Part shown: positions 1-10,836 of the stretch, piece by piece
Position numbering within the stretch: position 1 is the first letter of the stretch
Layout: every line of letters starts with the position of its first letter
Assembly (NCBI RefSeq): GCF_958298935.1
Contig: NC_084927.1
Span: forward strand, 13,978,001-14,042,000
DNA: 64,000 nt
Direction: 5' to 3'
Origin: Phragmites australis
Lineage: Eukaryota > Streptophyta > Magnoliopsida > Poales > Poaceae
Made by a program: the position numbers and the translations under genes
Notes under the pieces: generated by a model
The model's input: the letters and a program-made list of their open reading frames with translations, nothing else
What the model was told of the DNA's origin: nothing
Databases searched by the model: none

Positions 1-783
1 AGGGTCATTGATATCTCTAATGACGAGGAGGGGGTTGTATTGAGACCTTCTAGAGAAGGAGATCGATGAAGTGGAAGAGTCAGAGATGAAGCGAAAGGGG
101 GGTCTATAAGGTGCGTCGACGACAGTCAGTAGCCCCAGCAGGGTCTTTGCATTGGCTACCTTCCCTGGACCTTATGCCGGTCATCATCCGATCCCCGGAG
201 TTGTGAGCTGCCACTCCAAAGAGGAGTACAAGAGGTTCCCTTACTCATTCAAGGGCAAATAGAGGCGGGAGTTTGGTGGACCCTTTCTGTCAACTTTGCG
301 CTAGCCGTTTGAGTTAGGGAGGATAAGGCAGGCATGTAATAGGATAGTTAGTTGGATTGGATGTAACTAGTTGGCCTGTAATCTGATATTTCCATTAATG
401 AAAAAGCATGGGGGTTGGACGCCTGTTCTTATTCTATTCCGCATGCTAGTCAGGTTCTTGGTGCATCGAAGAAGAAACGGCTCGACAAGACCGTCAGGGG
501 TGAGTAGCGCTCAGCCCTAGCGAGGACTTGTGGCTTTGTGGTTGTTGTCTCCGGCCTCCTAATTGTTTGGCATCTTTGTCACTAAGTTCCGTAGTGGCCA
601 TCGAGCTTGGTTGCGTGCTATTGTCGGAGAATCAATATGTTGGGAGCCTGTGGCTTGGTTGTCGAGTCCTGCAAAACTGAGAGTATGGGTTATTTTTTTT
701 TAATTTAAGAACTTACAAGCTGTATTCCACACTCATCTGGTAGGTCCTACAAAATAGAAATACAAGCCCATCATAGGGCGACC
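1..783. other. 3' remnant of a Tat-type Ty3/gypsy element, no intact gene
   Basis: This stretch lies downstream, in minus-strand terms, of the integrase tail at 784-1,243, so it should be the 3' non-coding part of the same old element. On the plus strand, 1-350 has coding-like composition (a stretch ending near FELGRIRQACN at about 310-345) but is broken by stops in every frame. Tat-lineage elements often carry an extra antisense ORF between pol and the 3' LTR, so this may be its remains. An A-rich run sits near 690-706 on the minus strand. I see no intact ORF, RNA gene or LTR end. The assignment is an inference from position. Confidence 0.35.
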
Positions 784-1243
784 CTACACATAGAACCTGC
801 GTAACAAGGCGATGTTTCAGGATTTGTGTAATTCAAGGCCATCCTCCATGGCTAGCTTGACCGCACCAGGTCGGGTGATGGCGACTATTTTGTAGCATCC
901 CTCCCACTGAGAGTTTATTCTGACCAGCCTTATTCTGGATTTGCCTAAGGACGAGGTTGCCTACAACCAGTGTTCGCTTTTGCACCTTTCGGTCGTGGTA
1001 GCATCTGAGGCTCTGCTGATAACAGGCAGCTTGAATTAGAACGTGGTCATGGAACTCTTCGATCAGGTTTATATCATCCTCCCATCATGCCACCTGGTTA
1101 TTATCCGAGTAATTCTTCACTCGGGGTGACTGAAGGGAGATTTCAGTGAGGACCATTGCTTCAATGCCAAAAACCAAGAGGAAATGGGTTTTGGCTGTGA
1201 CCCGGCTAGGGGTTGTTCACAACGACTAGGGTACTATGGGGAG
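784..1243 (-). pseudogene. integrase C-terminal fragment, Tat-lineage Ty3/gypsy
   Basis: Translation of the minus strand gives a gypsy integrase tail: TEISLQSPRV, then a helical stretch with QAACYQQSLRCYHDRKV, then a GNLVLRQIQ block and a closing LRRFYV before the stop at 784-786. The same order is seen in element D, which ends LRKYYV at 40,514. At least three stops lie inside the fragment, and the integrase core upstream is missing because E1 begins at 1,244. The protein would have bound target DNA during insertion. It cannot be functional here. Confidence 0.75.
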
Positions 1244-1853
1244 TGATGAGAGGATTAGGCCCGATCTTGTGTTAGGTAATGGTAAGTCGATTGGTGGAGA
1301 CTCGACGTTGACGATCCAAGGCTTCCGATCAGGACAAAACGCAACCCTTGCAATCGCTACACCATTGCTCCGTTGGTTATCAACCACGCGTAGCACGATT
1401 GACCTCTCCAATAAAGCTAATTCCTGCAAGCGAATTGAGAACACAAGCAAGAACATTGAAGAACACAATCTGAAATTCCAAATATGATTAAGCTCACGAG
1501 TTGGGGTTTCACAAACCGAACGATGGTGAAATTGTTCAATGACAGATTAATCTAAGAAAAACCCAAAAAGTCTATGACGACGGCTGCTAGATATATGAAG
1601 AGGGGTGTGCTAGGGTTTTGGGTGACCAAGGGGGCGTCCACAACTTGATCTTAGACCCGAACACGTTTACAAGGCCCGATATGGCCCAAAATTGTGACAC
1701 AGCACATTGTTTTGACAACACAAAATAAGCCACTGTGAATCTGGAGCTGGGACCAGTACCAAAACAAAGCTATCATACTTAGCTTTCCAACGCATCAAAG
1801 AACACCTTATTTGGACTCCATATGAAGTAGTTATGACCAATTTTAGTGCGGCA
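1244..1853 (-). repeat. E1 3' LTR
   Basis: This stretch starts TGATGAGAGG and ends GCGGCA in plus orientation, and aligns along its length with 6,602-7,209. On the minus strand it directly follows the pol stop at 1,861. The pair defines the ends of E1. Any short ORFs seen here on either strand are chance frames in the LTR. Confidence 0.85.
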
Positions 1854-1860
1854 CTATCTG

Positions 1861-2469
1861 CTAAATCCGAACCGAGTTCCGACTCTGAGTTGAAGTTGGC
1901 TTAAGCCCCGTCCAACTTGGCTGTTCCATAGGTTCTTCTCCCATATTTCTAAGCATAAAAAATTCACAAAAATTGAGTAGCATCCCATCCTTATAATTAG
2001 TAGTATGGACAGCGAGTAACGAATTCACCTCATGAATTAAACGACATGCACGAGCCCGTGTAATCGGTCCTTGTAATGGATCAGTCACCGGAGGATCACT
2101 TGTAGCGTGTATATCTAAATGAGTGATGTCCTCATCATCCTCCCCCTCTTGAATTGGAGTCGTCCTCAACGCAACCTCATCTTCCTCTCCAATATATGGT
2201 TTTAAATCTGAAATGTTAAATGTGGGACTAACCCCAAAATCTGCAGGCAACTCAAGCTTATATGCATTATTATTAATCTTCTCAAGAACTTTAAAAGGAC
2301 CATCAGCTCGACACATTAATTTAGATTTTCTCAACTCAGGAAATTGATCTTTACGCAAGTGTAACCAAACAAGATCACCAGGTTCAAAAGTTAAATGTTT
2401 TCTACCCTGGCTACCATAAGCTCTATATTTCTCATTCATTTTTTTTAATATTTTCTTTAGTTGTTTCAC
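1861..2469 (-). pseudogene. E1 pol 3' end: integrase C-terminal domain and tail
   Basis: This 202-codon frame begins inside the integrase C-terminal region. It contains the SH3-like block (FEPGDLVWLHLRKDQFPELR), the KVLEKINNNAYKL strand pair, FNISDLKPYIGEEDE, and a tail with GPITRARA and LRNMGEEP. It overlaps the integrase core frame by about 38 bases in another frame, so a frameshift separates them. The tail runs to the start of the 3' LTR. In related E copies (36,446-36,760 and 49,143-49,480) the same tail is seen, so the call is firm. The protein would contact DNA and place the integration complex. Confidence 0.85.
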
Positions 2470-3169
2470 GCATCTTTAGATAAATTTCAGCACGTTGTGT
2501 AGCATCCAAATTCAGAGTTTCAGAAGGAGGTATAGGTAGTAAATCAATAAGAGCACGGGGATTGAAACCATACACTACTTGATACGGACTTACCTTGGTG
2601 GTGGAGTGGACGGATCTGTTGTAAGCGAACTCAATATGAGGCAAACACTCTTTCCACAACTTCAAATTCTTCTTTAAAATAGCCTGCAACATAGTAGATA
2701 ATGTGCAATTAACGACCTCCGTTTGTCCATCAGTTTGGGGATGACATATAGTAGAGAACAGCAGCTTCATCCCTAATTTATTCCATAATGTCCTCCAAAA
2801 TTGACTTAAAAACTTTGCATCACGATCAGAGACAATGGTATTTGGCACTCCATGTAAGCATATAATCTCCCTGAAAAATAAATCAGCTATGTGTGTAGCA
2901 TCATCACTCTTGTGACAAGGTATAAAATGTGCCATTTTAGAAAAATGATCCACCACTACAAATATATTATCCCTCCCCCTCTTTGTCCTAGGCAATCCTA
3001 AAACAAAGTCCATAGAAATATCCTCCCAAGATACACTATGGACAGGAAGAGGCATATAAAGACCATGTGGATTCAAACGAGACTTAGCTTTATTGCAAGT
3101 AGTGCAACATGACACGTAGCGCTCGACATCGCGTCTCATCTTTGGCCAAAAGAAATGAGTGGCCAACAC
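2432..3169 (-). pseudogene. E1 integrase core
   Basis: A 245-codon frame with the zinc-finger end ([11 protein letters not shown]), then the rve core. The catalytic triad is present: D in ISMDFVLG, D in VSDRDAKF and E in DGQTEVVN. The core would join the element cDNA to host DNA in the nucleus. It is separated by frameshifts from the RNase H frame upstream and the C-terminal frame downstream. Unlike the RT of the same element, its active site looks intact, so the element died by gag loss, frameshifts and RT mutation rather than by loss of integrase. Confidence 0.88.
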
Positions 3170-3173
3170 ATCT

Positions 3174-3761
3174 TCAGTTTTTCTTCATTCCAAAATGTCC
3201 CATCAAACCTCCTCCATGTGCCTCCTGTAAAAACAAAAGACGAACGGAGCTAGCTAGAACGCATAGCTTATTAGTGCGATAAAGAAGTCCATCATTTACC
3301 ACATACTTATTCCAAGTTCTCCCTTCTTTACAATTTTGAAAAGCATCTTTAAAGTACGAATCAGTTGCATACAACCCTTTTATTGTTTCTAAACCAAAGA
3401 TTTTGTGATCTAGTTGGGATAACATGGTGTAACGTCTAGATAATGCATCCGCAATGATATTGTCTTTACCTTTCTTGTGTTTAATTATGTATGGAAAAGA
3501 TTCTATGAACTCAACCCATTTAGCATGTCGTTTATTCAATTTAGCTTGACTTCTAATGTGCTTCAAAGATTCATGATCAGAATGAATAATAAACTCCTTA
3601 GTCCAAAGATAGTGTTGCCATGTTTCTAAAACTCGAACTAAAGCATACAACTCCTTATCATAAGTCGAATAATTCAGAGATAGCCCGTTTAATTTCTCAC
3701 TAAAGTAAGCATCGGGTTTACCTTCTTGAAGTAACACCTCCAATTCCAATTCCGCTAGCAT
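3174..3761 (-). pseudogene. E1 RNase H and integrase zinc-binding start
   Basis: The frame holds the gypsy RNase H middle and end ([30 protein letters not shown]) followed by the linker and the first histidines of the integrase HHCC finger ([10 protein letters not shown]). The finger's cysteines fall in the next frame at 3,169, so a frameshift near 3,170 splits the domain. RNase H would degrade the RNA strand of the RNA/DNA hybrid during reverse transcription. Confidence 0.85.
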
Positions 3762-4134
3762 CGCATTCTAACTCAAAAGTCTTACCAAAGTCCGGAAGTT
3801 GGAGTAGAGGTGCATGTGTAAGCTTCTCTTTCAGCGTGTTAAAATCTTCTTCTTGTGCTGGACCCCAATGGAATGGAACACCCTTTTTTGTCAACTCATT
3901 AAGGGGCGCAACAATGGTGCTGAAATCTCTCACAAAACACCGATAAAACCCTGCAAGACCATGAAAACTTCTCACCTGTGTAATAGTCTCTGGGTTCGGC
4001 CAGCTCTTGATGGCTTCAATTTTCGATTTGTCCACTTCAATTCCCTGTGGAGTAACAACATATCCAAGAAAACCAACTCGATCTGTGCAAAAGGTGCACT
4101 TCTCAAGATTAGCAAACAAACGTGCCTCTTGCAA
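3718..4134 (-). pseudogene. E1 reverse transcriptase thumb/connection and RNase H start
   Basis: The frame carries [20 protein letters not shown], the [15 protein letters not shown] block of the RT connection and [14 protein letters not shown] of RNase H, which keeps its first catalytic Asp. A gap of about 40 bases and a frame change separate it from the RT palm at 4,177-4,896. It overlaps the next frame by 44 bases. Confidence 0.85.
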
Positions 4135-4176
4135 AGCATCAAAAACAGCACGTAGATGACCAATATGTTGTGTATG

Positions 4177-4896
4177 TCACTTGCTATAGATCAAGATGTC
4201 ATAGAAATAAACCACCACAAATTTACCAATGAAAGCACGTAGAACCTCATTCATCAATCTCATAAACATGCTAGGTGCATTAGTTAAACCAAAATGCATC
4301 ACTAACCACTCATATAAACCAAACTTTGTTTTAAAAGCAGTTTTCCATTCATCTCCCAATTTCATTATTATTTGGTGGTAACCACTACGCAAGTCAATAT
4401 TTGTGAACACAATAGAACCACTTAACTCATCAAGCATGTCATCTAGCCTAGGGATAGGATGACAATATCTTATGGTAATGCTATTAATGGCTCTACAATC
4501 AACACACATGTGCCAACTACCGTCTTTTTTTGGAACCAAAAGAACAGGAACAGCACAAGGACTAAGGCTTTCTCGTACATACCCACGGTCCAAAAGGTCT
4601 TGAACTTGCCGCTGAATTTCCTTAGTCTCCTTCGGATTGGTCCTATATGCTGCACGGTTTAGCAAAGTCGCTCCCGGGATGAAATCAATTTGGTGCTCGA
4701 TTCCTCTCAAAGGTGGCAGCCCCAGGGGTATCTCGGTTGGAAACACATCCTTATACTCTTGCAAAAGGTTAGTGATAGCAGAAGACAAAGAGGAAGGTAT
4801 ATCATCAAGTGAAAATAAAGCCTCTTTGCATACCAAAGCGTAGCAAGGGATATCATTGTTAATAATTTCAGCAAGGTCTGATTTTGTAACAAGCAT
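4177..4896 (-). pseudogene. E1 reverse transcriptase with mutated catalytic box (YFYD)
   Basis: A 239-codon frame with the pre-RT linker (LLQEYKDVFPTEIP), [24 protein letters not shown], and the palm motif at 4,198-4,209. That motif reads YFYD where the family has YFDD. The first of the two metal-binding aspartates is therefore replaced by tyrosine, which should abolish polymerisation. E3 keeps YFDD at the same place. The frame stays open for 720 bases. Confidence 0.9.
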
Positions 4897-4976
4897 AACA
4901 CCACCTTTTAATTTAGTGCCTGTGGAACTAGAAGAAGGTGTTGGTTGCTCTTTCTTTGGTGGAAAAACATGTTTAG

Positions 4977-5255
4977 CTACTTGCTGATTTTCAGATTTGG
5001 ATCATCATTGTCAGAAGCATCTTCTTCCTGTGGATCCCGCAGCTCAATGTCATTCACCCGTGTGACTAGATTAGCAATGCTTGCTCTCATGTCGTTCATC
5101 CTTGTGACAATGTCGTTCAATGTTTGATTCTGTCTTGCCATCATGTCATTCAACGCTTGATTCTGTTGCTGAACGAGGGTGTTAAGTTCTCCCTTGGAGA
5201 CACAGTCCTTGAAATCCGTCGGATCATCTGCCATGGTTAGTAGAAAGCAAAGCAC
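4977..5255 (-). pseudogene. E1 gag N-terminal remnant
   Basis: A 92-codon frame whose likely start is the in-frame ATG at MADDPTDFKD. It carries a predicted helical repeat rich in Gln, Asn and Met (LVQQQNQALNDMM, then a second similar unit), as in the coiled N-terminal part of E-type Gag. The frame then stops, and the linker that normally lies just before RT follows at once. About 400 residues of Gag and all of the protease are missing compared with E3. This is a deletion derivative, not a full Gag. Confidence 0.75.
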
Positions 5256-6587
5256 AAAACAAAAGTATCCCTATCACTATTATGCAGTGGAATCACATAC
5301 ACTCAAGCGTCTTACAAGTGTTCTTACCAACGCAATAGGTGGAACAATCGGCGGCTAAATCTTGATAACTTGTCGAGCGAGGGTATGACTGCAAGAGAGG
5401 ACCTGCTCTGATCAAGAGAAAGTGTAGCTTGGCATGGAACAATATGGTAGCAAAAAGTAGCAAAAATTGTAATCAGATTAGCAAAGCTGAATAAATGTCC
5501 AAAGTAGTTATCATTGCTGGTCCCTAGCATGTCCCTAGACCTAGCACAACAAGCTGAAAGAAAGGACCAAGCACAAAGAACACAGTGTGCTACCACAATC
5601 TGGTTGCCTTTAATATTTCTGATTTTTACCGCAATATTTTTTCTCTATTTTTTTACACTTTCTTTTCCAGATGTTGTAGCACACACTTATAAAGGGTATA
5701 AAAAGGATCGGCATAAATTTGGAAGAAAGCAAAGCCAAAATAGATCACAAAGCGGTAGACAGCAGGATGTGAAAAACGGGTGCTGATATTTTCGGGCCCT
5801 AAAAGAGGGTCTAAACAATCGAATTTGGGGGTCAAACAGGGCAATAGGTCAAAGACGAGTTGCTTTTTTCACGTCGAGCTTGAAATTAGCTTTTCAATGG
5901 CGTATAGAACATTCAAATCTGAGTTCGTAGGCAAAAGTTATGCCCGATTTAGTGAACACTGCTCAAACTAGGATTTCTACGCACTTAATTTCTTCTGTCG
6001 GTTTAGGGCAAAGCTTCCCTATCAACTAAACATAGGACATGGCTAAGTAACTCTTCTTAGCGATGTGAACACACCTAGGGCAAAGCTTCCCTGGGCTATG
6101 GATGATAACAATTGTGGAAAATTAGGGCAAAGCTTCCCTACTCAATCGGTAAGCCCAGGAAATTAGGGCAAGCAAGCAATCAGATCGCCAGATGAAAAAG
6201 GAGGGCTGCGGTGGCAGGGCGAGTGATACAAGATGGCTTGCAACCTATCTAGGGCTAGCGTGGCGAGAATTAACACAAGGCGGTTCACAAGGGCAAATCG
6301 AGTGATGTAGTGGCTCAACTTCTTGGTGGGGGTGGGGGTGGTGGGAGAGCGGCGCGACAAATAGCATGGGCGTTGAACTAAGACCAAGAACACTACTCTA
6401 GACCAGCAACAAGACTCGACCACAATGCACACAAACTCAACAGCATGACACCAAAAATGAAGCTGCAAGGCCCAAAGGGTTGTAGGACAGCGGACAAGGG
6501 AAATATTTTTGTCTTTTTGTAGGCTCTAGGTGATGAAAACAGAACTAATCTAAGGGAAAAACAAAATTACCTAGCAGGCAACCTGAA
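5256..6587 (-). other. E1 5' untranslated leader
   Basis: This is about 1.3 kb between the primer binding site and the gag remnant. No frame has gag similarity. Three copies of a 16-base near-palindrome lie at 6,005-6,139. A leader of about 1 kb is also present in E3 (47,506-48,520), so the length is normal for this family. It would hold dimerisation and packaging signals, but I cannot identify them. Confidence 0.7.
6005..6139. repeat. three spaced copies of AGGGCAAAGCTTCCCT
   Basis: Exact 16-base copies occur at 6,005-6,020, 6,077-6,092 and 6,124-6,139, and a fourth partial match (TTAGGGCAAGC) follows near 6,163. Each copy is close to a palindrome centred on AAGCTT with AGGG/CCCT arms. The spacing is unequal (72 and 47 bases), so this is not a simple tandem array. 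Confidence 0.8.
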
Positions 6588-6599
6588 AATCTGATACCA
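6588..6599 (-). other. E1 primer binding site (initiator Met tRNA)
   Basis: On the minus strand, directly inside the 5' LTR end after two bases, the sequence reads TGGTATCAGA, complementary to the 3' end of plant initiator Met tRNA. It fixes the element's direction and the inner edge of the 5' LTR. Confidence 0.88.
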
Positions 6600-6601
6600 G
6601 T

Positions 6602-7209
6602 TGATGAGAGGATTAGGCCCGATCTTCTATTAGGTAATGGTAAGTCGATTGGTGGAGACTCAACGTTGACGATCCAAGGCTTCCGATCAGGATAGAACGC
6701 AACCCTTGCAATCGCTACACCACTGCTTCGTTCGTTATCAACTACGCACAGCACGATTGACCTCGCCAATAAGGCTAATTCCTGCAAGCGAATCAACAAC
6801 ACAAGCAAGAACACGGAAGAACACAATCTGAAATTGCAAATATGATTAAGCTCACGAGTTGGGGTTTCACAAACCGAATGACGGTGAAACTGTTCAATGA
6901 CAGATTAATCTAAGAAAAACCCAAAAAGTCTATGACAATGGCTGCTAGATATATGAAGAGGGGCATGCTAGGGTTTTGGGCGACCAGGGGGCGTCCACAA
7001 CTTGGTCTTAGACCCGAACACGTTTACAAGGCCCGATATGGCCCAAAATTATGACACAGCACATTGTTTTGATGACACAAAATAATCCACTATGAATCTA
7101 GAGCTAGGACTAGTACCAAAACAAAGGTATCATCCTTAGCTTTCAAATGCATCAAAGAACACCTTATTTGGACTCCATATGAAGTAGTTATGGCCGTTTT
7201 AGTGCGGCG
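6602..7209 (-). repeat. E1 5' LTR
   Basis: Aligns with 1,244-1,853 from TGATGAGAGG to GTGCGGC. Similarity stops at about 7,209, where copia LTR sequence begins. The promoter region of this family lies in the right-hand part on the minus strand. Confidence 0.85.
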
Positions 7210-7695
7210 CTGTTTGTTGACTCCGAGTATCCAGACCAACCCAGAGACTCCGGGTTAAAACATTAAACCCATCCTGAGAGCTTGGCTTGGAGCTCTACCC
7301 GGAGACTCCGAGCTGTTGCCCAGAATTCGAAGTATCTGGGCCAACCCAGAGACTCCGGGTTCAGACCAAAAACAACACTTTCCCAGTGTCCGTGGATTAT
7401 TGTGACCCTCAATTTTTTGTTCTAAAAGGATACTTGAGCACTGGACACCAACAAAACTATCAATACGCATCACTCTTGATAGAACGGCATTCCTAAACTC
7501 AATTTCAAAAATAAAGTGAATTAAAACCTATTGAGTCACTACATTTCACTTCTCTTTTCTTTTGAGGGATGTCATTATCCTTTAACTTCTCCATCAGAAC
7601 TAAAACTTGTTCATAACCTCAATAAACATGTTAGTCCCTTAATCGTTTATCATCAATTAGCCAAAATCCACATAGGGGGTGTAGATACATTTTCA
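7210..7695 (-). repeat. COP 3' LTR, U3 fragment
   Basis: On the minus strand the LTR opens with TGAAAATGTATCTACACCCC at 7,695, a start typical of grass SIRE LTRs, directly after a polypurine tract. It runs 486 bases and is cut at 7,209 by the E1 LTR. Its inner part (7,210-7,430) carries three copies of the CGGAGACTCCG-type palindromic module. R and U5 are missing. Confidence 0.75.
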
Positions 7696-7715
7696 ATTTC
7701 CCCCTTTTTGGTGAT
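7696..7715 (-). other. COP polypurine tract
   Basis: The minus strand reads AAAAAGGGGGAAAT immediately before the LTR start. This purine run would prime plus-strand DNA synthesis. Confidence 0.7.
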
Positions 7716-8233
7716 TGATGACAACACGATTAAAGATGACAAAAGATAATTGAATTAAATATTTTTGAATTCTAAGATATATGGTGAGCTCCCCCCTATA
7801 TCTTAGCATCCGTGGGGTGCAACAAGCGTGAGTGAACATGATAAATGAAATGCGTATGACATGGTATATCACATAACAAAAGAAAGAGAAAAACAAAAAT
7901 TACATCAAGCATCACATCACATAGAAATGATCTCACACTAACAACTTAAGTCCTTAAAAATTAGAAGTACGACATCATGCACATCACACGTAGTCATAAA
8001 GATTTGAATACATAAGAGAGAAGACACACTGCCCAGAACCCGGAGACTCCGGGTTGGAGCAGAACAGAACAACATATCAGATTAGGCATTCTCTCCCCCT
8101 TTGGCATCAAGCACCAAAAATGAAAAGAGAAGCAAAGATGAAGAACTACTTGCTGCCTGCCTCAAAGTCCTGTACATCATCATCATTGTTTCCGTTGCCA
8201 TCATCATCATCATCATGCCAAGCCCATGGATTG
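7716..8233 (-). other. COP 3' non-coding region
   Basis: The stretch lies between the second ORF and the polypurine tract. It is AT-rich, with a CGGAGACTCCG palindromic module at 8,039-8,055 and a (CAT)n microsatellite at about 8,174-8,216. No gene is seen on either strand. Confidence 0.6.
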
Positions 8234-9367
8234 TCATTGTCTCTGCAGCAGCTTGAGCCTCATCATCCTAAGCCCATGGATTTTCTCAAGCTCCCTAATC
8301 TCTTCCTCAGAGCCAAGTGGAGAGCAAGGGGGTTGAATCCCCAAATGAGCATGAATGGCTTTTTGTCTCTCCTCTATCTTCTTCAACCTCACATTAGACT
8401 TCTCTTTGTGTTCCTTGATCTTCGTGGCATTATGAATGCGAACTCTGATTATAGCCTGGAGAGCATTCTTGATACAAGAAGGAGAGCCACGTGAGGAAGA
8501 TCGACACTTCGGAGCCGCCCTTTGTGCACTTGGAGCCTCGGGTGGAGGTGAAGAGGATTTTGTGCTCACCAACCTCATCCTGTAGGGCTCATGCATTACT
8601 TCTTTAAAAAATGTCTTCTTGGTGACCTTCTCAAGCATATACATGATGTACGGCACATAAGAACAACTTCGGGTAGGAGAGTATGATGCGGTATGAATCT
8701 CTTCCTATATAAAATCCACCGCACTAAAAGGAGCGGCCTCATTATACATCCTAGTGAGAAGGTTTCTCGAGATACCTTGTACCATTGTGGCGTCTCCACT
8801 TTTTGGAGCCAATGTGAGACAGAACAAGGAGTTGACATATTTGTAAAAAGGCCTCATGCTCGTAACCATGCCATGGGTCACCTTTCCATGATCCTCATAC
8901 ATAAAGTCCATGTCTTCGGCAGAGAGTTGGTTTTCATTGTGAATCTTAATCTTATGTGTATCCCATACATCAAATCCAAATACATGAGCAAAAGCCCAAT
9001 ATGTAATCTTGTATTGCTCTCCCTCGATCATCCAGAACATGGTTTGACTCTCCTCACGGTCATACCAAAGTGTTGCATAAAATTGAGCAATCACCTCTGC
9101 ACTCCAATCACATTTTAAATACATGAGGTCTTTGTTTGTTTTCTCCTCACAAGCTGCAATAACTTCATTGAAAATTGGATGATTTTTCCTTTCCATGTAA
9201 TCCCAATCAATCCATTGCATTGGGATTATCGGCTTCTTCTTGGTGAGGATCACAGTTTCATAAAAGTCCACTTCAAAATCACTCCAAAAGTGATGATCAA
9301 CCACATTTTTCACATATTCAAATGGATTCTCATATCTCTCCATTTTCACTTTGCTTGCCTTTTTCAT
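8234..9367 (-). pseudogene. COP second ORF (SIRE-type extra protein), main domain and C-terminus
   Basis: Two minus-strand frames, 8,705-9,367 (220 codons) and 8,234-8,656 (140 codons), form one broken protein. The first has a conserved plant retroelement domain: ENPFEYVKNVVDHHFWSDFE, IPMQWIDWDYMERK, VIAQFYATLW, MFWMIEGEQYKI, FAHVFGFD and, near the end, GISRNLLTRM. The second continues with a Ser/Pro-rich hinge and a charged helical C-terminus (LKKIEERQKAIHAHLG). SIRE-lineage elements commonly carry such an ORF downstream of RNase H. In some it has been called envelope-like, but I see no signal peptide or membrane segment here. The function is unknown. Confidence 0.6.
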
Positions 9368-9369
9368 TT

Positions 9370-9770
9370 AGTTCACAACTTGTTTGGGCATATCCATCGT
9401 CGTATGTGTCCTAAGGGGCCTATGAAGCTTCGAAGGACCCAATATGGGACTTTCCTCTTCCTCAATCTCGTCTTGCCTTTGAGTACTAGAACTGGAGGCC
9501 ACGGCTTTTCCTTTGCCTCTTTCTCCTATTGTTCCCCTTCCTCTTCCTCTTCCTCCTCAAGGTGCCAAAGCATCACCACGAGGTACATTGGCGGTTTGGA
9601 CTGCCTCATTAATTCGAATACTACCAGCTTGGGTTACCCTCATCTTCCTAACAACCTTGTGAACTCGCTCCTGTCTACCACCTCTGCCACTTCCACTGCC
9701 ACTGCCACTTCCATTTCCACCAGATTCAGTTGACTGCGGAGGAGCGTCGCTCTAAGTATGCTAATCAAAT
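9370..9770 (-). pseudogene. COP second ORF, low-complexity N-terminal part
   Basis: One minus-strand frame reads a Gly/Ser repeat (GNGSGSGSGSG), a basic stretch (RGGRQERVHKVVRKMRV), NEAVQTANVPRGDALAP, then a stop and a Gly/Arg run. It leads towards the conserved domain at 9,367 through several stops. It looks like the disordered N-terminus of the second ORF. The start codon cannot be fixed. Confidence 0.45.
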
Positions 9771-10836
9771 CGAGCTTTCGTCCTTCTTTGATAAGTTTGA
9801 GAGTCAAACTTGTCACGGTCCATCTGGATATACCATGAGATAGATATGAATAGAACGCTTGAGATTCAAGAAGGATTGCGCAAGATTTGAATTGATAGAC
9901 ATCTCTCAAATGAACTAAACTGGATAGCCCAGACTATCTGGGCCAACCCGAATACTCCGGGTAGCCCAACTCCGAGAGGAAAGATATGGGATTTGGGTCA
10001 TTTGACCAATACATTGCAAAACCCTTAGTGTATGTGGTTCTAGGATGGATAAGGAACATTTCTACCAAAGGAGTTTGACTCTAGAATAAGACATTTAGAG
10101 ATCGGGTTAAACAGTCTTGAGGAGTACCTTTAGGTCACACGACGCATGGAGAGTCAATCTGGAGGAAGGGCCAGAGAATCCGACCTAGAGTTGAAGGTGA
10201 TTTGATGATGAACTCACAAATTTCATGGTGGAGTCTTGAAATCGCCAGAGGGGGCTTCTCCAGGGTGAGAGGGTGAAAGAGGATTGTAAAAGATGAAGTG
10301 AAGGGGTAACTTCGGGGAGATAAAAAAGTTTGAATGACCTGGAGTATCTGGGTGAATATGGAGACTCTGGGTTGAAAAATAATTCCAAACCGAGAAGCTC
10401 TCACGGAGGGGAACCCGGACCCTCCGAGTTGGGTGACAGTATCCAAAGACTCTGGGTGAACCCGAACACTCCAGGTGAACCTAGATACTACAGGTACTGT
10501 TACCCCGATAGAATAGAGAAGGTCTTTGAGACCTCCAGAATTCGGATACTCCGGGCCAGGTTGGACACTCTGGGTTCTGGAGATGATTGAACTTGAAAAC
10601 TTTAGATGAGATTCGACACGGATCTTTTGGATAGAGGATAGTTTGACATATAAGGCATTTTCACTACTTGTGATCAGCCAACAAACAACAATACAAAACT
10701 ATGATCATAAGTAGAAAATTATGATCAAAAGATCAAAGAACCAGATATTTTTTTTGAAAATAGCACACAAAAGACATTTTGCAAACTTCTAGCTACACAA
10801 GCTATAAAGCTAAAACAATCAATTGTTTGCAACACA
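9771..10836 (-). other. COP spacer between RNase H and second ORF, with palindromic modules
   Basis: I see no coding domain. Variants of the TATCCGGG...CGGAGACTCCGGG module recur at about 9,935-9,965 and repeatedly between 10,330 and 10,590, in both orientations. They make the region rich in inverted repeats. The short ORFs here are chance frames built on the module. Confidence 0.6.

Larger units (their letters stand above)
1244..7209 (-). mobile_element. E1: Ty3/gypsy LTR element (CRM-like chromovirus relative), gag/PR-deleted
   Basis: A minus-strand LTR retrotransposon with two direct ~0.61 kb LTRs, a tRNA primer binding site beside the right LTR, and gag N-terminus, RT, RNase H and integrase in the usual gypsy order. 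The internal region is only about 4.7 kb because most of gag, the zinc knuckle and the protease are absent. The five bases outside the LTRs (gggag on the left, ctgtt on the right) do not match, so there is no target-site duplication, and the two flanks belong to different elements. By eye the two LTRs differ at several per cent of positions, so this is an old copy. The lineage call rests on similarity to E3. Confidence 0.85.

Noticed and set aside
1244..7209. E1 as a recent insertion nested in COP or Tat
   Set aside because: The flanks differ (Tat on the left, copia LTR on the right), the five outer bases do not match, and the LTRs differ at many sites. It is old and rearranged.
8174..8216. 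(CAT)n run as a functional repeat
   Set aside because: A short microsatellite of ordinary kind. It also lies in copia 3' non-coding sequence.
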